Source of the DNA: Streptomyces sp. NBC_01775
Lineage (GTDB): Bacteria; Actinomycetota; Actinomycetes; Streptomycetales; Streptomycetaceae
Direction: 5' to 3'
NCBI RefSeq assembly: GCF_035917675.1
Contig: NZ_CP109104.1
Coordinates: 8,866,001-8,930,000, forward strand
Length of the DNA stretch: 64,000 nt
Shown here: in pieces, positions 17,866-24,663 of the stretch
How the letters are laid out: every line of letters begins with the position of its first letter
Position numbering within the stretch: position 1 is the first letter of the stretch
The notes under the pieces: generated by a model
What the model was told of the DNA's origin: nothing
The model's input: the letters and a program-made list of their open reading frames with translations, nothing else
Database searches by the model: none
Program-made: the position numbers and the translations under genes

Positions 17866-18009
17866 ACCCGCCGAGTATTCCGCAGGTGCTTCGGAGACGA
17901 TGGTGCTGATACGGGGTCAGATGTCGGCGCCTGCGTCCCCCGAGGTATCCGCCGAGATGAGGCCGACCCACTGGCGGGGTGGGCGGGCGCGTTTGGGATC
18001 CTCCTCCTC

Positions 18010-18195
18010 ATGAGCACACCACCAGACGGATTGCCCGTCTACCGAGTCTTGACCGGACCGGACGACGCCACGTTCTGCCGACGTGTGAGCGAAGCGATTG
18101 GCCTTGGCTACGAACTGCACGAAGGCCCCGCGGTCACGTTCAACGGTGAGCGTGTCATCGTCGCCCAGGCGCTGGTCTGGCAGGGACGGTCCTAG
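18010..18195 (+). CDS. DUF1737 domain protein
   Basis: 61 residues, the normal length for this family. PVYRVLTGPDDATFCRRVSEAIGLGYELHEGPAVTFNGERVI in outline matches DUF1737 almost throughout. Function unknown; a small cytoplasmic protein. ATG start after a CTCCTC-rich stretch, without a strong ribosome site. It is the last clearly conserved gene before the accessory patch. Confidence 0.85.
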   Translation: MSTPPDGLPVYRVLTGPDDATFCRRVSEAIGLGYELHEGPAVTFNGERVIVAQALVWQGRS

Positions 18196-18328
18196 CGCTG
18201 TGACCGCATAGGTTCGCCTGGTTGGCCAGACTGCGGGTGCGACGGGGCGTCCGGCCCCGTGGATGCCCTCTTCGTTGCGGATGCAAGCGCATTCCTCGCG
18301 TTGAGTGGTGAGGACATCGGAGTGGCGG

Positions 18329-18358
18329 CGCTGCTGCTGCGCCGGCGCAGCAGCAGCG
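18329..18358. repeat. Perfect 30-bp palindrome
   Basis: The left arm CGCTGCTGCTGCGCC (18329-18343) is followed directly by its exact reverse complement GGCGCAGCAGCAGCG, with no spacer. It lies in the 265-bp gene-free stretch between the DUF1737 gene and the broken metallo-hydrolase. It could extrude as a cruciform, be a substrate for SbcCD, or mark an old element end. No T-run follows. Confidence 0.95.
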
Positions 18359-18460
18359 GGTGAACTGCCTCAGCAGCCTTTCTGGTCGGGCTGCGTCCGT
18401 CTTCGGGAAGAGCCCCGGCACGCCCGGCTGTTGATGTCGGCGTGGTCAAGTGGTGAGTTC

Positions 18461-19258
18461 ATGGAGGGGCAGGTTCTTGTGTCGTCTTCTGAGCGGGTCG
18501 CGTCGGTCACGGGGTTGCAGCTTCCGATCTGCGGTACCTGCGGCGTGCAGTACGGGGCACCGCGGGCTGATTGCCCGATCTGCCTGGACGAGCGGCAGTA
18601 CGTCGGCTGGGACGGCCAACAGTGGACGACGCTGGCCGAGTTGCGCGCCGGTGGCCGTCGCGGTCGGCTCGATGAGGAGGGACCCGGTGTGATCGGGGTC
18701 GGTGCGGTGCCGTCGGTGGCCGTCGGTCAGCGCGCGCTGCTGATCCGCTCACCTTCCGGCAACGTGCTGTGGGACTGTGTGGGCTACCTCGATGACGACC
18801 TTGCCGCCGAAGTCGAGGAGCTGGGTGGGATCAGCGCGATCGCCGTCAGCCATCCACACTTCTACGGCGTGATGACCGAGTGGGGTCGGGCCTTCGAGGC
18901 TCCGGTGTATGTCCATGCTGCGGACCGTGACTGGGTCGGGCGGCCCGATCCGGTGATCGAGTACTGGACGGGCGACACCCATCAGATCGCGCCTGGCATG
19001 ACGCTGATCAATGCGGGCACGCACTTCGCCGGAGGCACCGTACCGCCCCATCGGGATCCGGCCCACCACAGGGTCATGCTGGGCCGAACAGGGCAAGCCC
19101 GACGGCTTCCGGCAACGTCGAGCTGTGCTTCACCCCGACCTGGGCCTCCTGGGCCAACCCGATCTGTTCAGCGGCACCGTGCGGCCGGGCCGGATGCAGG
19201 ACCAGACCGCCGCCCGCTCCGAGTGCATCCGGGCAGTTCCGCCGGTATCCGCCCGTGA
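18461..19258 (+). pseudogene. Metallo-beta-lactamase-fold hydrolase, 3' end lost
   Basis: The N-terminal 190 residues are intact and match a family of MBL-fold proteins with a zinc-ribbon-like start (LPICGTCGVQY...DCPICLDERQYVGWDGQQW), then GNVLWDCVGYLDD, ISAIAVSHPHFYGVM and LINAGTHFAGGTV. Homologues continue from that point with a metal-binding block and about 80 more residues. Here the frame passes into unrelated Pro/Arg-rich sequence at about 19045, where an IS630-type transposase remnant begins in another frame. The gene is therefore truncated. The start may be the ATG used here or the GTG at 18479, which lies 9 bp after GGAGGGG. Confidence 0.7.
19108..19164 (+). mobile_element. IS630-family transposase remnant
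   Basis: One frame reads SGNVELCFTPTWASWANPI, which is the late conserved block of IS630-type DDE transposases (usually NVxLxFTPTxASWxNxIE) just before the catalytic glutamate. The frame loses similarity right after the Ile. Only this short fragment is recognisable. It lies exactly where the upstream hydrolase gene loses its reading frame, suggesting that an insertion and later decay destroyed that gene. Confidence 0.6.
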
Positions 19259-19457
19259 AGGCCGAGGCCGACGAGGGCTGCCGAGGCCTGCCGAGGGCTG
19301 ACATCGAGCTTCCGACCAGGTCAGCGCCCCGCCGAAGGGCCGAAAGTCGACGCTCCACCGGGTGAGCGGCACGCCTGGCGCGAGCAGGGACGCCAGAGTC
19401 CTCAGCACGGATTCACCGTCGAGCACGTCATCCGGACCGCAGTGGTAGACATGGCCT

Positions 19458-20225
19458 ATGAGTTGGGATGTACGTGTGGTGCGGGTCGCGGGGGACGGCG
19501 ACGGAGGGAAGGGAGCGCCGGACCTTCCGCTCGGCTCCGCCGAGGAGGTCCGGGAGCGGGTGCGCGCGGCGTTCCCCGGGATCGACGATGAGGATCCGCT
19601 GTGGTGGGTCCTGAACGGCCCAACGTGGACGATCGCGCTGCTCATGGGCCGGGACGACCCCGTCGAAGCGCTCCTGCTGGAGGTCCGAGGCAGCGGCGAC
19701 GACGTCATGGAACCGGTCTTCCGGTTGGCCGAGGCCTTCAGCGGCGCTGTCTACGACACCACCATGGGCGAGTTCCTGACCGGCCGGGAGGACACGGCAG
19801 GCTGGCACACGTTCCAGGGCTTCCGGGACGGAGTGACCGCAAGCTGGAACGAGCGGTGGGACGTTCACCTGGTGCGCCTTCCGGAGGGTGCGGACCCGGC
19901 GGAGCCCTTGGCGGACAACCAGCCGATCGCTTCGTTCGGAGCACTCGCCGACGTATGGCGGACGCTCCGCACGACGATTCCCGAGGCCGACACCTCGGAC
20001 CCCGGGTGCTGGGTCCTGGAGGGGCCGACATGGACGGTCGAGATGTACGTGGGTGACGATGACCCGGTCGCGTGGCTTCCGCTGGAGGTCCGCGGCAGCG
20101 GCGACGAGGTCTTGGAACCGGTCTTCCGGCTGGCGAGGGCGTTCGGCTGCCTCGTCTATGACCCCGCCGGGGACCGCTTCCTGACCGGCTGTGAGGATCT
20201 GGCCGACCGGCATCACGTGCAGTAG
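19458..20225 (+). CDS. Unknown protein made of two copies of one domain
   Basis: 255 residues. Residues 1-108 and about 130-240 are two copies of the same unit. Both open with WDVxxVRxxxG, share a middle PTWT(I/V) and DDPVxxLxLEVRGSGD(D/E)V(M/L)EPVFRLAxAF, and end with VYDxxxxxFLTG. The copies are about half identical by eye. No signal peptide, membrane helix or catalytic motif is visible; the domain is acidic and tryptophan-rich. It may be a small recognition or immunity-type module, but that is a guess. The gene lies among transposase remnants and starts at an ATG in CCTATG AGT context. Confidence 0.8.
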   Translation: MSWDVRVVRVAGDGDGGKGAPDLPLGSAEEVRERVRAAFPGIDDEDPLWWVLNGPTWTIALLMGRDDPVEALLLEVRGSGDDVMEPVFRLAEAFSGAVYDTTMGEFLTGREDTAGWHTFQGFRDGVTASWNERWDVHLVRLPEGADPAEPLADNQPIASFGALADVWRTLRTTIPEADTSDPGCWVLEGPTWTVEMYVGDDDPVAWLPLEVRGSGDEVLEPVFRLARAFGCLVYDPAGDRFLTGCEDLADRHHVQ

Positions 20226-20261
20226 ACCCGGGGACCGGCGGGCTTGCCGCCGGCTGCTGCT

Positions 20262-20490
20262 CACGGCGAGCTCGGCCGGGCGCGGCTCGATGCCGCCCGG
20301 CTGCGTCGGGCTCTGGCCAACCGTGCCCATCATCGAGGGCACCGTCATCCGCCTGGTCGTGGCCGGCCACCGGCCTTCGGCGCCGCTGGGAGAAGTGGGC
20401 AGAGCCGCACAAACCGACACCGACCGGCGGGGCGTTCAGCCGTCCCGCCCACCACAGGCGGCCCGAAACCGCTTCCAACTGGATAAATGA
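20262..20490 (+). mobile_element. Degraded DDE transposase with internal deletion and frameshifts
   Basis: Three pieces in successive frames resemble one Streptomyces transposase family. HGELGRARLDAARLRRALAN is the N-terminal block. PIIEGTVIRLVV resembles the mid-protein block EGTxIRLxV. RRWEKWAEPHKPTP resembles the C-terminal RRPWExPAxPxxLTP block. The intervening hundreds of residues are missing, so the element is dead. I recognise the family from its conserved blocks but cannot name the IS with certainty. Confidence 0.55.
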
Positions 20491-20710
20491 CAAGCCGAGT
20501 ACCTGTTTCTGAACCTATGGTTTCTGACGAGCGTGCCGATTTGGGGTCGGTCCGTCGGGGGCCTGCTCGTCCGATCCGCTTTCTCAGGCCTTCGCAGCCG
20601 TCGTAAGAGCGCCCTTCAGCGGCGGGATCACCGACCTCGACAACCTGTCCCTGAGCGGCAGCGATCTCACCGGCACAGCCGACTGGATCGACAGACAGGG
20701 AGATATCCAT
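20491..20710. other. Gene-free stretch before the unknown 238-residue protein
   Basis: The frame of the downstream protein stays open for 61 codons (20528-20710) with a protein-like composition (FSGGITDLDNLSLSGSDL, ADWIDRQGDIH), yet it contains no ATG, GTG or TTG. This suggests that the true 5' end of that gene was lost, or that the stretch is decayed coding sequence. Nothing else is seen. Confidence 0.5.
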
Positions 20711-21427
20711 ATGACCGCGTCGAGGGCGCCCCTGACCCGGGACAGCCTGCGGGTGAAGATTGTCGTGCAGCGGGTGCGACTGGCAGGCACGGAATACCGC
20801 GTGATCCGGCCGGCCAGACCGTTGAAGAACGGGGCGCTTTACAAGAGTGGCCATTACCACATGTATGTGGACCGAACGGATGGCAGACGCATTGGCACCC
20901 TGTGGCTGCTCGCAGCGCGATCGCCGCGATCGTTGGTCTACCTGCCGATGCGTACCACTCCGGTCGCCCCGGGTGTCGGCTGGGAAGACGAGCAGTCACT
21001 CGACCTCGTGCTGGCCCCCCGCACGGCGCAGCTGCGTCCTTCCCGCTGGAAGCGAATCCGGGAGCGTCTCAACGCGGGGAATGTCGCCCGCGAGCTACAC
21101 ACCGCGAGTGTGCCGGAGCGAGACCTTCCCGACCTTGAGGCCGACTGCGTCATTCCGGACAACCCGGAGGAGGCGAACGAATTCCTCCTCCGCAAGGACG
21201 TCTACGCCGAGACGCTGCTACTGACCGGCGGGACCGCGGCCTTCCGGGAAGGAGCGAAGGAGATATTCGCCGTCACGAAGGACGGGCCACCCGAGGCCGC
21301 GACCGGGCTTTACATTCCCGGCAGCTGCAACTATCACGTTTGCCGATCCATCTACGACTGGGAAACACCGAACATGCGCGACTGGGAACAATTGCATGTG
21401 GAGTTCTGCCCGCAATGGGCGAGATGA
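20711..21427 (+). CDS. Unknown protein, possibly 5'-truncated
   Basis: 238 residues from an ATG 9 bp after GGAG. I do not recognise a family. Visible features: a basic N-terminal half (RDSLRVKIVVQRVRLAGTEYRV), GHYHMYVDRTDGRRIGTLWLL, and a C-terminal part with YIPGSCNYHVCRSIYDWE, which holds two close cysteines and aromatic residues. There is no membrane helix or signal. Codon use is less GC-biased than in the flanking core genes, fitting horizontal acquisition. Because the same frame stays open 61 codons upstream without a start codon, the annotated ATG may be an internal remnant of a longer gene. Confidence 0.6.
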   Translation: MTASRAPLTRDSLRVKIVVQRVRLAGTEYRVIRPARPLKNGALYKSGHYHMYVDRTDGRRIGTLWLLAARSPRSLVYLPMRTTPVAPGVGWEDEQSLDLVLAPRTAQLRPSRWKRIRERLNAGNVARELHTASVPERDLPDLEADCVIPDNPEEANEFLLRKDVYAETLLLTGGTAAFREGAKEIFAVTKDGPPEAATGLYIPGSCNYHVCRSIYDWETPNMRDWEQLHVEFCPQWAR

Positions 21428-21649
21428 TGACGTTCGGGCGACGGCTCTCCCACCGCCGCGCCGAATCCGGCAGGCGGGCGGTCACGTTGCGTCCCGGCAA
21501 GCGCAAGTACCTGTCGCCGGGATCGAGTCCCGGAAGGACACCGGGAAGGCGAGCTTGGCCGCGGTCGACATGTCCAAGCCGTGCACCACGCCGTCACGTT
21601 CCAGGCGGTCGATCAGCGCACGCTTGAGACCGGGTTGTTGTGCGCATAG
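21428..21649. other. Gene-free stretch
   Basis: Short frames on both strands, none with a convincing start, ribosome site or family. Composition suggests decayed coding DNA. It leads directly into the ilvN-like fragment. Confidence 0.4.
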
Positions 21650-21790
21650 CTGAGGGAGGAGAAAAAGCCCGGCGTCCCGGCGAAGGTGGCGGGGTTATTC
21701 ACCCGGCAGGGCTGGAGCATCGACTCGCTCGCAGTCGGGGAGACCTCGGCCCCCGACATCTCGTGGATGACGATCGTGGCGAGGTGGATG
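21650..21790 (+). pseudogene. Fragment of acetolactate synthase small subunit (ilvN)
   Basis: One frame reads KKPGVPAKVAGLFTRQGW then SIDSLAVGETSAPDISWMTIV. This is the N-terminal ACT domain of IlvN, which normally reads ENxPGVLARVAxLFSRRGFNIDSLAVGxTExPDISRMTIVV. The start codon and first ten residues are missing (an in-frame stop lies just before), and similarity ends after about 40 residues. The fragment cannot be functional. It lies just upstream of an MFS gene, whose start overlaps the tail of the open frame. A displaced piece of a second ilvBN set, perhaps from a biosynthetic cluster, is the simplest origin. Confidence 0.7.
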
Positions 21791-21840
21791 CCGGAGAACC
21801 ACGACCGGCAAGTACGGCACAAACGCGAGAAAGAAAGCGC

Positions 21841-23103
21841 ATGTCCAGGCCTGTTGACGCGCAAAGTTCCGTAATTCCGCCCCGTCGCATGGTTTTCATC
21901 GGGCTCACCGCTATGTCGGTGCTTCCCGTGACCATCTATCTTCCAGCACTTCCTGACATCGCGAATGAGTTCGGCGCCAGTTTTACCCTGGTCAATCTTT
22001 CGGTTGCGGGATATGCGATCGCTACCGCTCTGACCGAAGCCATCTCCGGTGTTCTTTCAGATCGTTACGGACGCCGCCCCGTCGCGCTGACATCTGTTTC
22101 GGTCTTCATTATTGCGTCCATCGGCTGCGCGCTGGCGCCCAACATCGAGTTGTTCCTCGTTTGTCGGACCTTCCAGGCGGCGATCGCCGCGTGTTTTTCA
22201 GTTGCGATGGTCGTCATCAAAGAAACATCGAGCGGGCGCGATGCGGTAAAGGAGATCGGCTTCGCGGGCATGGGCTGGGCGCTTGCCCCTATGTTCGGCC
22301 CCACATTGGGTGGAACCCTGAACGAACTGTTCGGATGGCGTACGATTTTCGTCCTTCTCGCTCTCCTCGGCGGAGCGGTCCTTTTGGCGTCGAGGCGACA
22401 ACTTCGGGAGACTTCGCAACCCTCGAGGGCCTCGAAAGGGAACCCGCTCACCTCGTTCCGGCGTTTGCTGGGTTCGTCCCGGTTCTGGGCCTACACTCTC
22501 TGCATGGTCTGCTCGACCGGGACGCTTTATGTTTTCCTGGGCGGAGCGCCCCTGGTCATGAGTAGTCACCTCGGCGGATCAAGTGTCGTGTTGGGGCTTT
22601 ACATGGCCTTGGTCCCGGGTGGGTTCGTCATAGGCAGCTGTCTGACAGGAATCTGTGCTTCCCGCGTCTTCCGGAGCCACATTCTTGTCCATGCCCGCAT
22701 CGCGACGTGTGGCGGGCTTGCCGCCGGCTTGGTCTTCGCGATGCTGCACGACATTCCCCCACTCCTGTTCTTCGTTTCATGCGTGTTCATCGGAATAGGA
22801 AACGGCTTGACCTCGCCGGTAGTCAATATGGGAGTGATGTCCGAACACGGCGATCTCGCAGGAACCGCAACAGGTCTGTCCGCTGCCCTGTCCATCGGAG
22901 GAGGCGCGCTGATCTCCTCGGCCGCAGGCCCCTCTCTCAGCGCCACGAGTTCGATCCGCATCCTGCTGGCCCTGTTGCTGACGTCGGCATCACTCGCCTT
23001 GTTGGCGGCCCTCTTCGCCGCCCTGGTGGACCGACAGCCCCACGCGCGTACCGCGGCTGGGGGGAGCCGAGAGGTTCGTGCGCGGGAAGAGGACCGAGGC
23101 TGA
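21841..23103 (+). CDS. Drug-efflux MFS transporter (Bcr/CflA type)
   Basis: 420 residues and about 12 transmembrane helices. The loop after helix 2 has GVLSDRYGRRPVAL, the MFS motif A, and the opening YLPALPDIANEFG is typical of the Bcr/CflA drug:proton antiporter group. It would export a hydrophobic drug or metabolite from the cell membrane. The ATG follows a GAGAAAGAAAG stretch. Codon use is clearly less GC-rich in the first half (ATT, TTT, CGA present) than in core genes. It sits alone among unknown and broken genes, so no substrate can be proposed. Confidence 0.88.
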   Translation: MSRPVDAQSSVIPPRRMVFIGLTAMSVLPVTIYLPALPDIANEFGASFTLVNLSVAGYAIATALTEAISGVLSDRYGRRPVALTSVSVFIIASIGCALAPNIELFLVCRTFQAAIAACFSVAMVVIKETSSGRDAVKEIGFAGMGWALAPMFGPTLGGTLNELFGWRTIFVLLALLGGAVLLASRRQLRETSQPSRASKGNPLTSFRRLLGSSRFWAYTLCMVCSTGTLYVFLGGAPLVMSSHLGGSSVVLGLYMALVPGGFVIGSCLTGICASRVFRSHILVHARIATCGGLAAGLVFAMLHDIPPLLFFVSCVFIGIGNGLTSPVVNMGVMSEHGDLAGTATGLSAALSIGGGALISSAAGPSLSATSSIRILLALLLTSASLALLAALFAALVDRQPHARTAAGGSREVRAREEDRG

Positions 23104-23262
23104 CCTCGAAGAAAGGTCCTGCCCCGGGGAGGCCGGCGACCCACAACCGGTGCGACCCGTTGCCGGTCAAGTCGCGTTGCACCAGGTCAGAAGCACTTCT
23201 CTCGTTTTCGATCACACCTCGGACGCCGGCCCACGTGAAAGCCCGGGGTTAGAATCGCCCGC

Positions 23263-24267
23263 ATGCGGCGCACGATCATCATCGGTGACATCCACGGCTG
23301 CTTCGACGAGTTGCTCGAACTGCTCGAGGACGTCGACCTCCGACCGGACGACCTGCTGGTCAGCGTCGGTGATCTGGTCGACCGCGGTCCAGCGCCCGGT
23401 GATGTGGTCAGGCTCTTCCGCGAGCGCCCGAACTCGGTCGTGGTCATGGGCAATCACGAGCGGAAGCATGTGCGCGGGATCTTCTCCTACGCACAAGAGA
23501 TCACGCGCTTGCAGCTTGGCGACCACTACGCCGAAACGGTCGACTGGATGCGGACGCTGCCGTACTACTTCGAGAACGAGCATGTCCGTGTCGTCCACGC
23601 CGCGATGCTGTCCGGAATTCCGCTGGCCGACCAGAGGGAGGAAATCCTCTGTGGCTCGACGAGGGGCGAACGAGAGCTCGCGGCGCTGTTCCAGGACGGC
23701 CACTGGTACGACCACTACACCGATGCCAAGCCAGTGGTGTTCGGCCATCACGTAACCGGCCGGGAACCGATGATTCTCGACGGCAGGATCTTCGGCCTCG
23801 ACACCGGTGCCTGCCACGGCTGGAACCTGACCGCACTGTGTCTCCCAGGATTCACGGTCCACTCGGTAACGGCGCGTGCGGACCACTGGTCGATCGCCAA
23901 GCGACAGTGGCAGTTGCCCGTCCTGAAGACCAAGCCGTGGCATGACTCCACCTGGCTGGAGCTGGCTCAGGCGATAGAGCGGTTCTCCTCGGGGCCTGAC
24001 ACCGCCACACACAGGTGGCTGGCGGCGCTCCAGGAGTGGGCCGCCGATCTGCGGTCGGCATTCCCCACCTTGGTCGCCACAGCGCACCGAGTCGCCGACG
24101 AGCTCACCACGGACGGACTACGCCGGCATCCTGCTGCGAAGGTTCTCTTCCAGGCCCGCAACGGCCGCCTCGACCGGACCAGCCTGGCCAGGCAGTGCCC
24201 AACACCGCGCCGAACGATCGACCTGGCAGCCGCGTTGGGGCTGGTACTGGACGAGCTGCCCGACTGA
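23263..24267 (+). CDS. PPP-type metallophosphoesterase
   Basis: 334 residues. Metal motifs are in place: GDIHG (8-12), GDLVDRG (36-42), GNHER (63-67) and FGHHVTG further on. This order and spacing fit the PPP/ApaH-like phosphatase family, acting on phosphoproteins or dinucleoside polyphosphates. The C-terminal 120 residues are a helical extension (WLELAQAIERFSSGPD onward) not needed for the catalytic fold, which may provide substrate choice. ATG start. It is the last intact gene of the accessory patch; neighbours give no pathway. Confidence 0.85.
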   Translation: MRRTIIIGDIHGCFDELLELLEDVDLRPDDLLVSVGDLVDRGPAPGDVVRLFRERPNSVVVMGNHERKHVRGIFSYAQEITRLQLGDHYAETVDWMRTLPYYFENEHVRVVHAAMLSGIPLADQREEILCGSTRGERELAALFQDGHWYDHYTDAKPVVFGHHVTGREPMILDGRIFGLDTGACHGWNLTALCLPGFTVHSVTARADHWSIAKRQWQLPVLKTKPWHDSTWLELAQAIERFSSGPDTATHRWLAALQEWAADLRSAFPTLVATAHRVADELTTDGLRRHPAAKVLFQARNGRLDRTSLARQCPTPRRTIDLAAALGLVLDELPD

Positions 24268-24275
24268 ACCGCCGG

Positions 24276-24371
24276 GAGACGCTTATCCACGTCGAGGCGG
24301 AAGGTGCCCTCCGGGTTGATGTCCGACCAGAACAGCGCGGTCGGGCCGCGCCGGTCCTCGTCCGTCAGCCG
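24276..24371 (-). mobile_element. Tn3-type transposase C-terminal remnant
   Basis: On the minus strand one frame reads RLTDEDRRGPTALFWSDINP followed by EGTFRLDVDKRL. As I recall them, C termini of actinobacterial Tn3-like transposases run as LTPLFWxxxNPYGxFxLDxxxRL. Only about 32 residues remain, the usual Tyr is replaced by Glu, and there is no open upstream domain. A dead fragment, abutting the phosphatase gene. Confidence 0.45.
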
Positions 24372-24397
24372 CATCGGAGGCTTCGGACCGACCCACC

Positions 24398-24663
24398 TCG
24401 CAGGTCTGCTCCGTGCGCGGCGTCGAGGACGGCCGCAAACCCTGCGTGTCCGCGTTTGGACACGCGGGGCTCGCGGGACAGCCCTGGACCGGGACGTCAA
24501 CCCTTCGGCCGACGTCTCCAAGGCCGCAGGACCGGCGGTATCAGTCTGTGGGGCGCGGGCAGGACCGGGACTCGTCCTGGCACAGCGCGGCGAAGCGGGA
24601 ACCCACCGGGCCGGCCGGCCGTGGCAGGAATCCCCGCCCTTCAGGACGGGAAGCCGGAAGTCA
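24398..24663 (+). mobile_element. TnpB (IS605/IS607-type) C-terminal remnant
   Basis: CSVRGVEDGRKP in one frame, then LRVRVWTRGARGTALDRDVN and AGPAVSVCGARAGPGLVLAQRGEAGTHR in the next frame, resemble the zinc-ribbon and tail of TnpB proteins (normally CSxCGxxDGxKPLxVRxWTCGACGxxLDRDxNAAxNxxxAAG). Two ribbon cysteines have become Arg and a frameshift lies near 24440, so the nuclease is destroyed. A hairpin typical of the end of such elements follows. Confidence 0.55.
24633..24650. mobile_element. Hairpin resembling an IS200/IS605-type right end
   Basis: CCCGCCC-TTCA-GGACGGG forms a 7-bp stem with one mismatch, preceded by GGAAT. Streptomyces IS605-type elements commonly end with a GAATCCCCGCCCTTCAGG-type hairpin just after tnpB, which also forms the 3' part of the guide RNA. 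Here it follows the TnpB remnant and ends beside the phoD stop codon. Also possible: it now serves as a terminator for phoD. Confidence 0.5.

Noticed and set aside
18196..18460. Possible small genes on both strands around the 30-bp palindrome
   Set aside because: Frames are interrupted and lack starts; composition is dominated by the palindrome.
19290..19452. Minus-strand frame with VLRTLASLLAPGVPLTRW
   Set aside because: It looks faintly protein-like and could be a further gene remnant, but I could not tie it to a family or a start.
21841..24267. Natural-product gene cluster around the MFS pump
   Set aside because: No synthase, synthetase, terpene or lanthipeptide enzyme is present; the ilvN fragment alone is not enough.
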